Assembly: GCA_946626265.1 (NCBI GenBank)
Contig: CAMOUE010000065.1
Span: forward strand, 1-10,262
DNA: 10,262 bases
Direction of reading: 5' to 3'
Origin: an uncultured Eggerthellaceae bacterium
Lineage (GTDB): Bacteria; Actinomycetota; Coriobacteriia; Coriobacteriales; Eggerthellaceae
The notes under the pieces were generated by a model. The model made no database searches and was not told the DNA's origin. It was given only the letters and a program-made list of their open reading frames with translations. This document shows, in pieces, positions 1 through 7,070 of this stretch (position 1 is its first letter; each line of letters opens with the position of its first letter). The translations under genes were made by a program, and so were the position numbers.

Positions 1-555
1 CTCGTCGTGGGCGATGCCGCCGCCCGCGCCGCCGAGCGTGAACGACGGCCTGAGCACAACCGGGTACCCGATGTCCGCCACGATGGCGCGCGCATCGTCG
101 ACGGAGTACGCATAGCCCGAGCGCGCCGTTTCGATGCCCAGCTCGTCCATGCACTGGTTGAAGAGCCGTCTGTCCTCGCCGCGACGTATGGCGGCGAGGT
201 CGCACCCTATCATCTCGACGCCGTAACGCTCGAGCGCACCGGATTCGGCAAGCTCGACGGCGACGTTCAGCGCCGTCTGACCCCCGAGCGTGGCGAGCAG
301 CGCATCGGGCCGCTCGCGTTCGATGATCTTCTCGACGGTCGGCGCGGTGATGGGCTCGACGTACGTGCGGTCGGCCAAGTCGGGATCGGTCATGATGGTG
401 GCGGGGTTGCTGTTCACGAGGACGATGCGGTAGCCCTCCTCGCGCAGCACCTTGCACGCCTGTGCGCCCGAGTAGTCGAACTCACACGCTTGCCCGATAA
501 CGATAGGGCCCGACCCGATGACGAGAATTGTGCTGATGTCAGTCCGTTTCGGCAT
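1..555 (-). CDS. carB: Carbamoyl-phosphate synthase large subunit, N-terminal part (runs off the window)
   Basis: CarB uses ammonia delivered from CarA, bicarbonate and two ATP to make carbamoyl phosphate for arginine and pyrimidine synthesis in the cytoplasm. The 185 visible residues start MPKRTDISTILVIGSGPIVIG and match the first ATP-grasp half of CarB closely. They include GQACEFDYSGAQACK, NSNPATIMTDP, GGQTALN, the EDRRLF segment around residue 129 and RPSFTLGGAGGG near residue 175. The family is usually about 1,070 residues, so only about one sixth is present; the rest lies beyond base 1. The ATG at 553-555 follows a modest purine-rich ribosome site (AAGGGAAG) and gives the standard MPKRTDI start. 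It lies 51 bases after the carA stop. An intrinsic-terminator-like hairpin sits in that gap, which is odd for two subunits of one enzyme. Identification is near certain from sequence. Confidence 0.97.
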   Translation of the reverse strand, partial: MPKRTDISTILVIGSGPIVIGQACEFDYSGAQACKVLREEGYRIVLVNSNPATIMTDPDLADRTYVEPITAPTVEKIIERERPDALLATLGGQTALNVAVELAESGALERYGVEMIGCDLAAIRRGEDRRLFNQCMDELGIETARSGYAYSVDDARAIVADIGYPVVLRPSFTLGGAGGGIAHDE

Positions 556-575
556 GGCTGACTTCCCTTCCGACG

Positions 576-608
576 AAAAAAGAGCCGAGAGAACCGTTCT
601 CCCGACTC
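576..608 (-). terminator. Terminator-like hairpin between carA and carB (palindrome copy A)
   Basis: Read in the carAB direction, GAGTCGGGAGAAC, one loop base and GTTCTCTCGGCTC form a 13-bp stem, followed directly by six T residues (the A run at 576-581). This is the form of a Rho-independent terminator. The two differences from the perfect palindrome seen elsewhere become G-U pairs in the minus-strand RNA, whereas they would be C-A mismatches in plus-strand RNA. That fits a structure kept at RNA level in the carAB transcript. The 5' arm overlaps the carA stop codon, so a ribosome finishing carA would cover it and could let transcription through to carB. The true function (attenuator, partial terminator, processing site or inert repeat) is not known from sequence. 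Confidence 0.6.
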
Positions 609-610
609 AT
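582..610. repeat. Palindromic repeat copy A, diverged, overlapping the carA stop
   Basis: The arms are at 582-594 and 596-608 around one central base, with two changes in the left arm relative to the perfect copies at 1975-2007 and 2810-2842. On the minus strand the sequence begins ATGAGTCGGG, and the TGA is the carA stop codon. Confidence 0.8.
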
Positions 611-1872
611 TGGAACTTCCAGCCACTCAAGCGGTTCTGGGCGATGTCGATGTCGAGGTAGTCGGCCCGGCCGTCCATGAGCCGCGTGAACGCCTCGAAC
701 AGGTAGTGGGAATCGGTCGGACCCGGATTGGCCTCGGGGTGGTACTGCACCGAGAACGCCGGGATATCGAGGAACGCGATGCCTTCGGCCGTGCCGTCGT
801 TCAAGTTGACGTGCGTGAGCTGGATGCGGCCGAACCGATCGTTCTCGACGACGTTCTGGGCGACCTGGCGCCCCAAGCTGGGGAAAACCACGTTGAAGCC
901 GTGGTTCTGGGCCGTGATCTCGACGCGGCCCGTACGGAGGTTGGCGACGGGCTGATTGCCGCCGTGATGCCCGAATTTGAGTTTCTCCATGCACGCACCG
1001 GCAGCCTTGCAGATCATCTGATGGCCCATGCAGATGCCGAAGACGGGCACGCGACCGAGCAGCTTCTCCACCTGCTCGTACGTTTCGACCACCGCATCCG
1101 GGTCGCCCGGGCCGTTCGACAGGAACACGCCGTCGGGGTTTTTGGCGAGAACGTCTTCGGCCGGCGTATCCCATGGCACGACGAGCATCTCGCAACCTGC
1201 GCGCGCAAGGCCCTCGAGAATCGATCGCTTAACGCCGCAGTCGTACACGACGACTCGATATCTGGGCTCGAACGGCGGATCGAGCGCGAAGGCCTTGCCT
1301 TCGGCCAAATCAGCGGGCCCGAACGCATACGGTTTAGCGCACGAGACGGTCTTGACGAGGTTTGCGCCGATGAGAGGCTCGCTTGCGAGCACCTTCGAGA
1401 GCAAGCTCGAAACGTCCGCGTCCTCGGTCGATATCACGGCCTGCATGGCACCGTGCTCGCGCACGTGCCGCACGAGGGCTCGCGTGTCAACGCCCTCAAT
1501 CGCGACGACCCCTTCAGATGCCAGGTATTCGGGCAACGACACCTTGCTTCGCCAGCTCGACGGCGTCATGCACATGTCCCGGACGACCAGCCCGCGCAAT
1601 GCTGGATGGTCGGCTTGCGCGTCTTCGGGGTCGACGCCGTAATTGCCGATTTGCGGATAGGTCATCGTGACGATCTGGCCCGCATACGATGGGTCTGTGA
1701 CGACTTCGAAATACCCCTCGAGCGACGTGTTGAAGCAGATCTCGCCGAACGCCTCGCCAGCCGCTCCGCACGCCGTGCCCTGAAACGCCGTGCCGTCTTC
1801 GAGAACGAGCAGCGCGGGTTGCCGCCGCGGCTTGGACGTACCTGCTAGCATCTTGTCTGAAAGAGCGCTCAT
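607..1872 (-). CDS. carA: Carbamoyl-phosphate synthase small (glutaminase) subunit
   Basis: CarA hydrolyses glutamine and channels ammonia to CarB. The protein has 421 residues. The N-terminal CarA domain (ALLVLEDGTAF, about residues 20-30; FNTSLEGYFEV; TYPQIGNYG) is followed by a class I glutamine amidotransferase domain. Its nucleophile is Cys281 in FGICMGHQ, and the His378/Glu380 pair is in QYHPE. LSNGPGDP is also intact. I chose the ATG at 1870-1872 because GGAG lies seven bases upstream. An in-frame ATG at 1893 would add seven residues but has no ribosome site. The protein is somewhat longer than the E. coli one (382 aa), with a short N-terminal extension and a C-terminal tail ending SGWKFQ. 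The TGA stop lies inside a copy of the dispersed palindrome. The upstream region (1873-2017) holds a four-box operator-like dyad and separates carA from the divergent transposase gene. Confidence 0.97.
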   Translation of the reverse strand: MSALSDKMLAGTSKPRRQPALLVLEDGTAFQGTACGAAGEAFGEICFNTSLEGYFEVVTDPSYAGQIVTMTYPQIGNYGVDPEDAQADHPALRGLVVRDMCMTPSSWRSKVSLPEYLASEGVVAIEGVDTRALVRHVREHGAMQAVISTEDADVSSLLSKVLASEPLIGANLVKTVSCAKPYAFGPADLAEGKAFALDPPFEPRYRVVVYDCGVKRSILEGLARAGCEMLVVPWDTPAEDVLAKNPDGVFLSNGPGDPDAVVETYEQVEKLLGRVPVFGICMGHQMICKAAGACMEKLKFGHHGGNQPVANLRTGRVEITAQNHGFNVVFPSLGRQVAQNVVENDRFGRIQLTHVNLNDGTAEGIAFLDIPAFSVQYHPEANPGPTDSHYLFEAFTRLMDGRADYLDIDIAQNRLSGWKFQ

Positions 1873-1933
1873 GACATCTCCGTCCAGCATCAAAAAATGC
1901 CTTGTTTTCCTCGAAAAATGCTACGCTCTTAAC

Positions 1934-1967
1934 GTTTCTCCCACGTTTCATGAAACCAGACCGAAAC
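1934..1967. promoter_or_regulatory. Operator-like array of four GAAAC boxes upstream of carA
   Basis: On the plus strand the pattern is GTTTC-n6-GTTTC-AT-GAAAC-n6-GAAAC, with box starts at 1934, 1945, 1952 and 1963. Each strand therefore has two GAAAC boxes exactly 11 bp apart, and the whole is symmetric about the AT at 1950-1951. It lies 62-95 bases upstream of the carA ATG. Direct repeats at 11-bp spacing are typical of OmpR/PhoB-family sites, and actinobacterial GlnR boxes follow gTnAc-n6-GaAAc. The outer CGTTTC-N13-GAAACG dyad recurs upstream of asnB with the same spacer. I see no convincing -35/-10 pair, which would fit an activator-dependent promoter. Binding by a nitrogen regulator is inference. 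The array could also act on the divergent transposase gene. Confidence 0.55.
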
Positions 1968-1974
1968 GTGCGAG

Positions 1975-2007
1975 AATGAGTCGGGAGAACTGTTCTCCCG
2001 ACTCATT
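1975..2007. repeat. Perfect palindromic repeat copy B, 5' flank of the transposase gene
   Basis: The left arm AATGAGTCGGGAGAAC (1975-1990), a single central T and the exact reverse complement (1992-2007) make a 33-base perfect hairpin-forming palindrome. It is identical, including the central T, to the copy at 2810-2842 on the other side of the transposase gene. It ends one base before the ribosome-binding site of that gene (GGAGG at 2009-2013). In many bacteria such palindromes are mobilised or maintained by a RAYT enzyme encoded alongside. Confidence 0.9.
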
Positions 2008-2017
2008 TGGAGGCTAC

Positions 2018-2761
2018 ATGGGCAGCAAGTATCGCGAGGAATGCGAATCGAATATTTACCATGTGACGTTTCGCGGCGTGGCGAAGCAAATCGTTTTCGA
2101 AACGGATGATGATCGGCGATTCTTTGGGAAACGGATGCGGCAATACCTCGACGAGCTTGACCTGCAACTGTACGCTTGGTGCTTCATGAGCAACCACGTC
2201 CATCAGGTGATCCGCGGTGATATCCGCGAGATTGGCCGCTATATGAAAAAGCTGCTCGTAAGCTACGCGCATTGCTTCAACGATCGCCACGACCGCGTCG
2301 GGCATCTTTCGCAAAACAGATTCGACAGCGTTCCGATCAAGAGCGATGAGCAACTCATGGCCGTCGTTCGTTACGTCCACCGCAACCCGGAGTCAATTCC
2401 CGGTCAATCGTATGAGACGTACCAATGGAGCAGTTATCGGGAGTACCTCGGAAATCCATTCATTTCAGAAACCGAATTCGTTTGGTCGCTCTTCAACGGG
2501 CGGGAAGACTTCGTCAAGTTCCACAAAGATTGGGTTCCCGACGATCAGCCGGCCTTCTCGCGAAGGAACCCGCCCGATGATCTTGTTGCCGCAAAGTTTG
2601 CATGCGAGCTTTTGGGTATAGCATCGGCAATCTCGATTGCATCGCTTCCCAAATCTGAACGAGATACCCAGCTTGCCACTTTAAAGAAGACCGGCCTCAC
2701 CGTCTCGCAACTTGCCAGAATCACCGGAGTCGGCCGCAACATCATCCAGCGCGCTAAATGA
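2018..2761 (+). CDS. RAYT-type Y1 (HUH) transposase, REP-associated
   Basis: This 247-residue protein belongs to the IS200-like Y1 transposase superfamily, REP-associated (RAYT) branch. These enzymes cut and join single-stranded DNA at hairpins. Visible signatures are the N-terminal YHVTFRGVAKQIVFETDDDR strand region, the HUH metal motif in SNHVH (His60, His62), GHLSQNRFDS, the probable catalytic Tyr119 in VVRYVHRNP, and YQWSSYREY. The C-terminal LTVSQLARITGVGRNIIQRAK looks like a helix-turn-helix. The start at 2018 is set by GGAGG four bases upstream; the frame is open further upstream but has no ribosome site there. It is the only plus-strand gene and looks less GC-rich than its neighbours, a sign of acquisition. 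Identical 33-base palindromes at 1975-2007 and 2810-2842 bracket it, which is the layout of a REP/RAYT unit. Its stop is TGA in AAATGAGTC, which echoes the palindrome arm. All key residues appear intact. Confidence 0.92.
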   Translation: MGSKYREECESNIYHVTFRGVAKQIVFETDDDRRFFGKRMRQYLDELDLQLYAWCFMSNHVHQVIRGDIREIGRYMKKLLVSYAHCFNDRHDRVGHLSQNRFDSVPIKSDEQLMAVVRYVHRNPESIPGQSYETYQWSSYREYLGNPFISETEFVWSLFNGREDFVKFHKDWVPDDQPAFSRRNPPDDLVAAKFACELLGIASAISIASLPKSERDTQLATLKKTGLTVSQLARITGVGRNIIQRAK

Positions 2762-2770
2762 GTCAGAAGG
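2757..2770. repeat. Partial palindrome arm at the end of the transposase gene
   Basis: AATGAGTCAGAAGG matches the start of the palindrome left arm (AATGAGTCGGGAG) for its first eight bases and then diverges. It contains the TGA stop of the transposase gene. No pairing right arm follows. It may be a decayed or half-site copy. Confidence 0.45.
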
Positions 2771-2809
2771 TGGCCCCGCGAAACCGGCGGCGATCGATCC
2801 GGCGTGCGG

Positions 2810-2842
2810 AATGAGTCGGGAGAACTGTTCTCCCGACTCATT
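2810..2842. repeat. Perfect palindromic repeat copy C, between the transposase and murT-gatD genes
   Basis: Arms at 2810-2825 and 2827-2842 around a central T are identical to copy B. The copy lies between the convergent transposase and murT-gatD genes and includes the TGA stop of murT-gatD (complement of 2838-2840). GTGCGG occurs on both sides (2804-2809 and 2845-2850), like a short target duplication, though it could be chance. There is no T run on either strand, so it is not a classic intrinsic terminator, although the hairpin could protect or pause either transcript. Confidence 0.9.
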
Positions 2843-5048
2843 CTGTGCGGATGCCGAGCTTGGCGCACATGAAGGCGTTGGCGGCGCGCTCAGCCGAGTC
2901 GTCCAGTCCGTCGAGCGGCGTCACGGGAAGGCCTTCCTTCGAGAATCGGCGAATCAAAGCCTGTTCGATAAGCCAATCGGCAACTTCGGGGTTCTTGGCG
3001 AGCAGGGGCCCGTGCAGGTAGGTGGCCACGACGTTGCGGTAGCGAGCGCCGTCGAGGCCGTCTTGGCCGTTGTTGCCTTTTCCGTGACGGTTTATGACGC
3101 GGCCGAACGGCTCGCATCTGGGACCGAGGAACGTACGCCCGGCATGGTTCTCGTAGCCGACGACAGGCGCTTTCGCCAGCGGGCTTTCCAGCGCGACGTT
3201 TCCGACGAGCCGGTTGTGGGAACCGCCCTCCGCTCGCTTGGTCTCGATGTCGAGGACTCCGAGCCCTGGCACGGCTTCGTCGCCGAGCAGCCAGGTGCGC
3301 CCGAGAATCTGGAACCCCCCGCAGATGGCCAGCAGCACGCCGTCATCCTCAACGTAATCTCGCAACGCGGCAGCCTGCTCGAGCAGGCTTTGCGATGCGG
3401 CGCGTTGCTTGCGGTCGGGGCCGCCGCCCAGAAAGACGATGTCGGCGCGCGAGAAGTCGACCAGCTCTGCGCGCGTCGCGCGCACGACTTCGACGTCGAT
3501 TCCACGCCTGCGCGCGCGATCTGCCAAGATTGTCACATTGCCGCCGTCGCCGTAGAGATTCAGCAGCTCCGGGTACAGGTGGACAATCGTGAGCTTCGCG
3601 TGCGGGCGCAGGTGACTCGCGGGTGATGCCGTCTGGCCGCGAGTGGGGGCTTCCGCATCGCGCACGTGCGCTCGAGCGGCCGGGGGCTCCGCGTCATGCG
3701 CAACGGCTACGAACGCCCCCTCGTCGTGAGCCATTTCGTCGAGTTCCGCCTTGACGCCGGGTAGCGCCGTATAGTTCGCGATGAGGAACAGGTCGGCACC
3801 AGGTTTCGCGCAAGCTGCTTTCCGCGCGAAGTCGCGTGCGCCGTCGACGAGCGCCGCGTTGATTCCCGCATACTTCAACCTGACCTGCAAGTCGTTGCGC
3901 CTGATGCCGCCCGCGAACACGGCGAGGTCGTCGACTGCCGCCAGCTCCTCGAAGTCGACGTCCCACAGCCACGAAACGTCGTGGCCGTCGGCTTCCTTGT
4001 CGTTGATGAAGAACGCGACAGCTGCAGGTCCCGGGGCATCCGCGACGATCCGCAGGTTCTGGTTGAGCCCGACGGGGTTCTTGGCCAGGTTGAGCAATGC
4101 GTTGCGGCCGCCGATGCGGTAGGCCTGGAGCCTTCCGTTTTCGGGGGCGAATGCTCGAATCGCGCGTCCGACGCATTCGAACGGGATGTTGCAGCAGTCG
4201 GCGGCCGCACAGGTCGCCAAAAGGTTGTAGGCCATGTACGCGCCCGTGAGGGATGTCACGACGCGTCCGACGGTCGTGCCGTGACGCAGCACGTTGAACG
4301 TAACCCCCCGCCCGTCAAGCTGCACGCCGCAAGCCCGGTACGTCGGCTCAACGCGCGCGAACCCGCATCGCGGGCAGCGGTACGATCCCAGCTGCCCGTA
4401 CTGGCGCCAGGCGTAGTCGAGCTCGGCGTCGCATGCCTGGCATAAGCCGGAATCGGCCACCTTGTTTTGGGGGAGCCCCAAATCTTCGGAGATGCCGAAA
4501 GGCCTGCGCTCGTTTGTCGAACGGTCGGCGATGGCCTGGCAGAACGGGTCGTCGGCATTGTAGACGAGCACCGTGTCGGGCGACGACGCCAACGCTTCGG
4601 CTATGCGTTGCTGGACATGGTCGATTTCGCCCGCGCGATCGAGCTGGTCGCGGAACAGGTTCAACAGCACGACGAAGTCGGGCTGCAGTTGGGGCACGAT
4701 CTTGGCCAGCCACAGCTCGTCGCTCTCGAACACGCCCCAGTCGGCGGCGCGGGCGTGCAGCAGCGCGCTTGCGACGCCGGAATCGAGATTGGCGCCCGTG
4801 CGGTTGCACGCGACGGTTTTACCGGAGGCCTCGAGCGCGTCTGCGAGCAGGTTCGTGACCGTCGTCTTGCCGTTCGTCCCGACAACCACGATGGTTCCCT
4901 CGGACACCCGCGGCTTCAGGTGCGTGATGAGGTTAGGGTCAACGACGAGGCCCGCCTTGCCGGGGAAGTTGGCCGCCGGCCTGTGAGCCACGTTTGCGAG
5001 CGCCCAGGTCGCCACGGCTCCTACGGTTTTCGCGAGCCCGAACCTCAT
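2838..5048 (-). CDS. MurT-GatD fusion: lipid II isoglutaminyl synthase
   Basis: MurT and GatD together amidate the D-glutamate of lipid II to D-isoglutamine, using glutamine and ATP at the inner face of the membrane. They are usually two genes; here one 736-residue frame holds both. Residues 1 to about 450 are MurT: Mur-ligase P-loop GTNGKTT (57-63), a four-cysteine zinc ribbon (Cys203, 206, 225, 228), and the C-terminal domain with FINDKEADGHDVSWLWDVDFE, where a MurT aspartate completes the GatD active site. Residues about 452-483 are an Ala/Pro-rich linker. Residues 484-736 are GatD: LYPELLNLYGDGGN, nucleophile Cys576 in AICGGFQ and His679 in YLHGPLL. No in-frame ATG with a ribosome site precedes the GatD part, so a separate GatD start is unlikely. 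The start ATG overlaps the asnB stop (ATGA), indicating translational coupling. The TGA stop lies in palindrome copy C. Confidence 0.93.
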   Translation of the reverse strand: MRFGLAKTVGAVATWALANVAHRPAANFPGKAGLVVDPNLITHLKPRVSEGTIVVVGTNGKTTVTNLLADALEASGKTVACNRTGANLDSGVASALLHARAADWGVFESDELWLAKIVPQLQPDFVVLLNLFRDQLDRAGEIDHVQQRIAEALASSPDTVLVYNADDPFCQAIADRSTNERRPFGISEDLGLPQNKVADSGLCQACDAELDYAWRQYGQLGSYRCPRCGFARVEPTYRACGVQLDGRGVTFNVLRHGTTVGRVVTSLTGAYMAYNLLATCAAADCCNIPFECVGRAIRAFAPENGRLQAYRIGGRNALLNLAKNPVGLNQNLRIVADAPGPAAVAFFINDKEADGHDVSWLWDVDFEELAAVDDLAVFAGGIRRNDLQVRLKYAGINAALVDGARDFARKAACAKPGADLFLIANYTALPGVKAELDEMAHDEGAFVAVAHDAEPPAARAHVRDAEAPTRGQTASPASHLRPHAKLTIVHLYPELLNLYGDGGNVTILADRARRRGIDVEVVRATRAELVDFSRADIVFLGGGPDRKQRAASQSLLEQAAALRDYVEDDGVLLAICGGFQILGRTWLLGDEAVPGLGVLDIETKRAEGGSHNRLVGNVALESPLAKAPVVGYENHAGRTFLGPRCEPFGRVINRHGKGNNGQDGLDGARYRNVVATYLHGPLLAKNPEVADWLIEQALIRRFSKEGLPVTPLDGLDDSAERAANAFMCAKLGIRTE

Positions 5049-7000
5049 GTCCGTGGCGCGAGCTTTTTCGCGCTTTCGCCGAAGAACACCTCGTGCCAGC
5101 ACAGGAAGCAGTAGATGTTCCAGATGCGCATCATCTTGAGCTTGCTGCGGCCGGCGACGGTCGCGAAATCGGTCGAGCGATGGTCGTCGAGCATCTTCGC
5201 GAGGTAGTCGACGTTGAAGAACTCGTGGGCGGCGGGCGACGTGAACGCCTCCTTGATGCGCTCGTAATACAGGTCGGTCTGCAGCCAAACCGTCAGCGGC
5301 GTGATGAACGGCTGCTTGGGCATGTTGGCGACTTTCTTCTGGAAACCGAGCTTGGCGGCGGCAACGCGCAGCGCGTATTTCGAGTGCTCGCCGTCGACGC
5401 GGCACGACGTGGGCAGCTGCAGCGCCACGTCGAGCACGCGCTTGTCGAGGAACGGCACGCGCAGCTCGAGCGAGTGGGCCATGGACATCTTGTCGGCCTT
5501 CAGGCAGATGTCGAAGGGCATGTACGACACCATGTCGACGTACTGGGTCTGCGTGATGACGTCGAGCCCCTGGGCTGCAGCCTCGTCGAAATGCGGCTTG
5601 CACCATTCCCACGGCTTGCAGGGGCCGTCGTAGCCGCGAAGCACCTGGGGCACTTCGTCCCACAGGTAGTTCATGACGGCGCGCTGGTAGCTGCGCTCGG
5701 GTCCTCCGGCGCCGCGCATGGCGAAATGGCGGCCGTGGAACGGCGGCAGCTTCTCGGCGATTGCGCCCGCCGCGGCTCGGATGGGGCGCGGGACGGCCTT
5801 GAAGTACTTCTCGAACTCGAACTGGTCGTGGTAGATCCAGTAGCCGCCGAACAGCTCGTCGGCCCCTTCGCCGGATTGCACGACCTTGACCTGATCGCTT
5901 GCCAGGCGCGACACGAAGTACAGCGGGATGGCAGACGGCGCGCCGAGCGGCTCGTCCATGTGGTATTGCTCGATTGGCACGACGTCGAGGAACTCCTCGG
6001 CGCTGACCTGCGTTTCCCAGTTGGGCAGATGCGCCCATTGCGCGAACGCGCGCGAATCGGCCAGCTCGTCGAGCTTGATGTCGAAATCGTCGAGTGCCGC
6101 TATCTCGGCGAGCTTGTCCTCGCAGCCGATGTCGTAGCCGACCGAGAACGTCTTCACGTCGGGCGCGTGCCGGCCCATGCAATAGGCCGCCAGCGACGAG
6201 TCGATGCCGCCGGACAGGAAGCTGCCGATCTCGACGTCGGCGATCTCGTGCGCTGCGACCGATTCGTCGAACACCTCGTTCACGATGTCGGCCCATTCGT
6301 CGAGCGTCTTCGTTTCGTCGATCTTGTAGGTGATGCGGTAGAAGCATTCGATGTGCATCCGGCCGTCTTTGTACACCATGAAATGGCCGGGCAGCAGCTT
6401 GTGCACGCCGGCGAACATGGTCTGCGAGTCGTTGAGATACTCGAAGCACAGGTACTGCGGGAGCATCGCGCGGTTGACGGCGGGCGTGAACTTCGGATGC
6501 GCGTAGAACGCCTTGATCTCGGAACCGTAGATGAGCCGGGCGCCTTCCTGCATGTAGTAAAGCGGCTTGATGCCGAAGATGTCGCGCGCGCAGACGAGCT
6601 GTTTTCGGACGTCGTCCCAGATGGCGATTGCGAACATGCCGCGCAAGCGCTCGAAGACGCCCACGCCCCACTCCTCGTAGCCGTGCACGATGACCTCGGT
6701 GTCGCCGTTCGTCGCGAATTCGTAGCCCGCCTCGCGCAGCTCGGCGCGCAGCTCCCGGAAGTTGTAGATCTCGCCGTTGAACGTGACGGTCACGTCGCCC
6801 TGGGCGTTTCGCATGGGCTGCTTGCTGCCTTCGAGGTCGATGATCGACAGGCGGCGAAAGCCCATCGCGATGCGGTCGTTGACGTAGTAGCCGTCGTCAT
6901 CGGGGCCGCGGTGCTTGATGCGGTCGGCCATGTCGCGCACGATGGCGAGGTTGGTCTCGGCGTCGTAGTCGATTGTCGTGAATCCCACGAATCCGCACAT
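5045..7000 (-). CDS. asnB: Glutamine-dependent asparagine synthetase-family amidotransferase (AsnB/LtsA type)
   Basis: Members transfer glutamine nitrogen to an AMP-activated carboxylate, either aspartate or, in the LtsA/AsnB cell-wall branch, meso-diaminopimelate. The 651-residue protein has an N-terminal class II glutaminase domain with Cys2 (MCGFVGF), Arg50 (RRLSIIDL) and Asn75-Gly76-Glu77 (FNGEIYN). The C-terminal ATP-pyrophosphatase domain has SGGIDSS near residue 262 and SGEGADELFGGY near 374. The start must be the ATG at 6998-7000, because the nucleophile Cys must follow the initiator Met. An upstream TTG at 7009 is too close to the GGAG ribosome site and would bury it. The length is close to the mycobacterial and corynebacterial enzymes (about 640-652 aa) that amidate peptidoglycan. 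The stop overlaps the murT-gatD start by ATGA, which also points to cell-wall amidation. Ordinary asparagine synthesis remains possible and sequence alone does not decide. Confidence 0.93.
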   Translation of the reverse strand: MCGFVGFTTIDYDAETNLAIVRDMADRIKHRGPDDDGYYVNDRIAMGFRRLSIIDLEGSKQPMRNAQGDVTVTFNGEIYNFRELRAELREAGYEFATNGDTEVIVHGYEEWGVGVFERLRGMFAIAIWDDVRKQLVCARDIFGIKPLYYMQEGARLIYGSEIKAFYAHPKFTPAVNRAMLPQYLCFEYLNDSQTMFAGVHKLLPGHFMVYKDGRMHIECFYRITYKIDETKTLDEWADIVNEVFDESVAAHEIADVEIGSFLSGGIDSSLAAYCMGRHAPDVKTFSVGYDIGCEDKLAEIAALDDFDIKLDELADSRAFAQWAHLPNWETQVSAEEFLDVVPIEQYHMDEPLGAPSAIPLYFVSRLASDQVKVVQSGEGADELFGGYWIYHDQFEFEKYFKAVPRPIRAAAGAIAEKLPPFHGRHFAMRGAGGPERSYQRAVMNYLWDEVPQVLRGYDGPCKPWEWCKPHFDEAAAQGLDVITQTQYVDMVSYMPFDICLKADKMSMAHSLELRVPFLDKRVLDVALQLPTSCRVDGEHSKYALRVAAAKLGFQKKVANMPKQPFITPLTVWLQTDLYYERIKEAFTSPAAHEFFNVDYLAKMLDDHRSTDFATVAGRSKLKMMRIWNIYCFLCWHEVFFGESAKKLAPRT

Positions 7001-7070
7001 AGGCAGCAATTCTCCAATCTTCTCGTTTCTGCTGCACGCTACGATTGTCTGCCGAGCGTATTGCGGTTCC

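Noticed and set aside
610..1848. A 412-codon plus-strand frame opposite carA
   Set aside because: It is the antisense shadow of a well-conserved carA and has no domain of its own.
1790..2017. A longer N-terminus for the transposase
   Set aside because: The added stretch overlaps carA and translates the palindrome itself (SRENCSPDSF). A clear GGAGG favours the ATG at 2018.
2838..6671. A 1,277-codon open frame on the minus strand
   Set aside because: Only the part from 5048 down is MurT-GatD. The upstream part is Arg/Ala-rich and lies out of frame within asnB, whose own frame has all family motifs.
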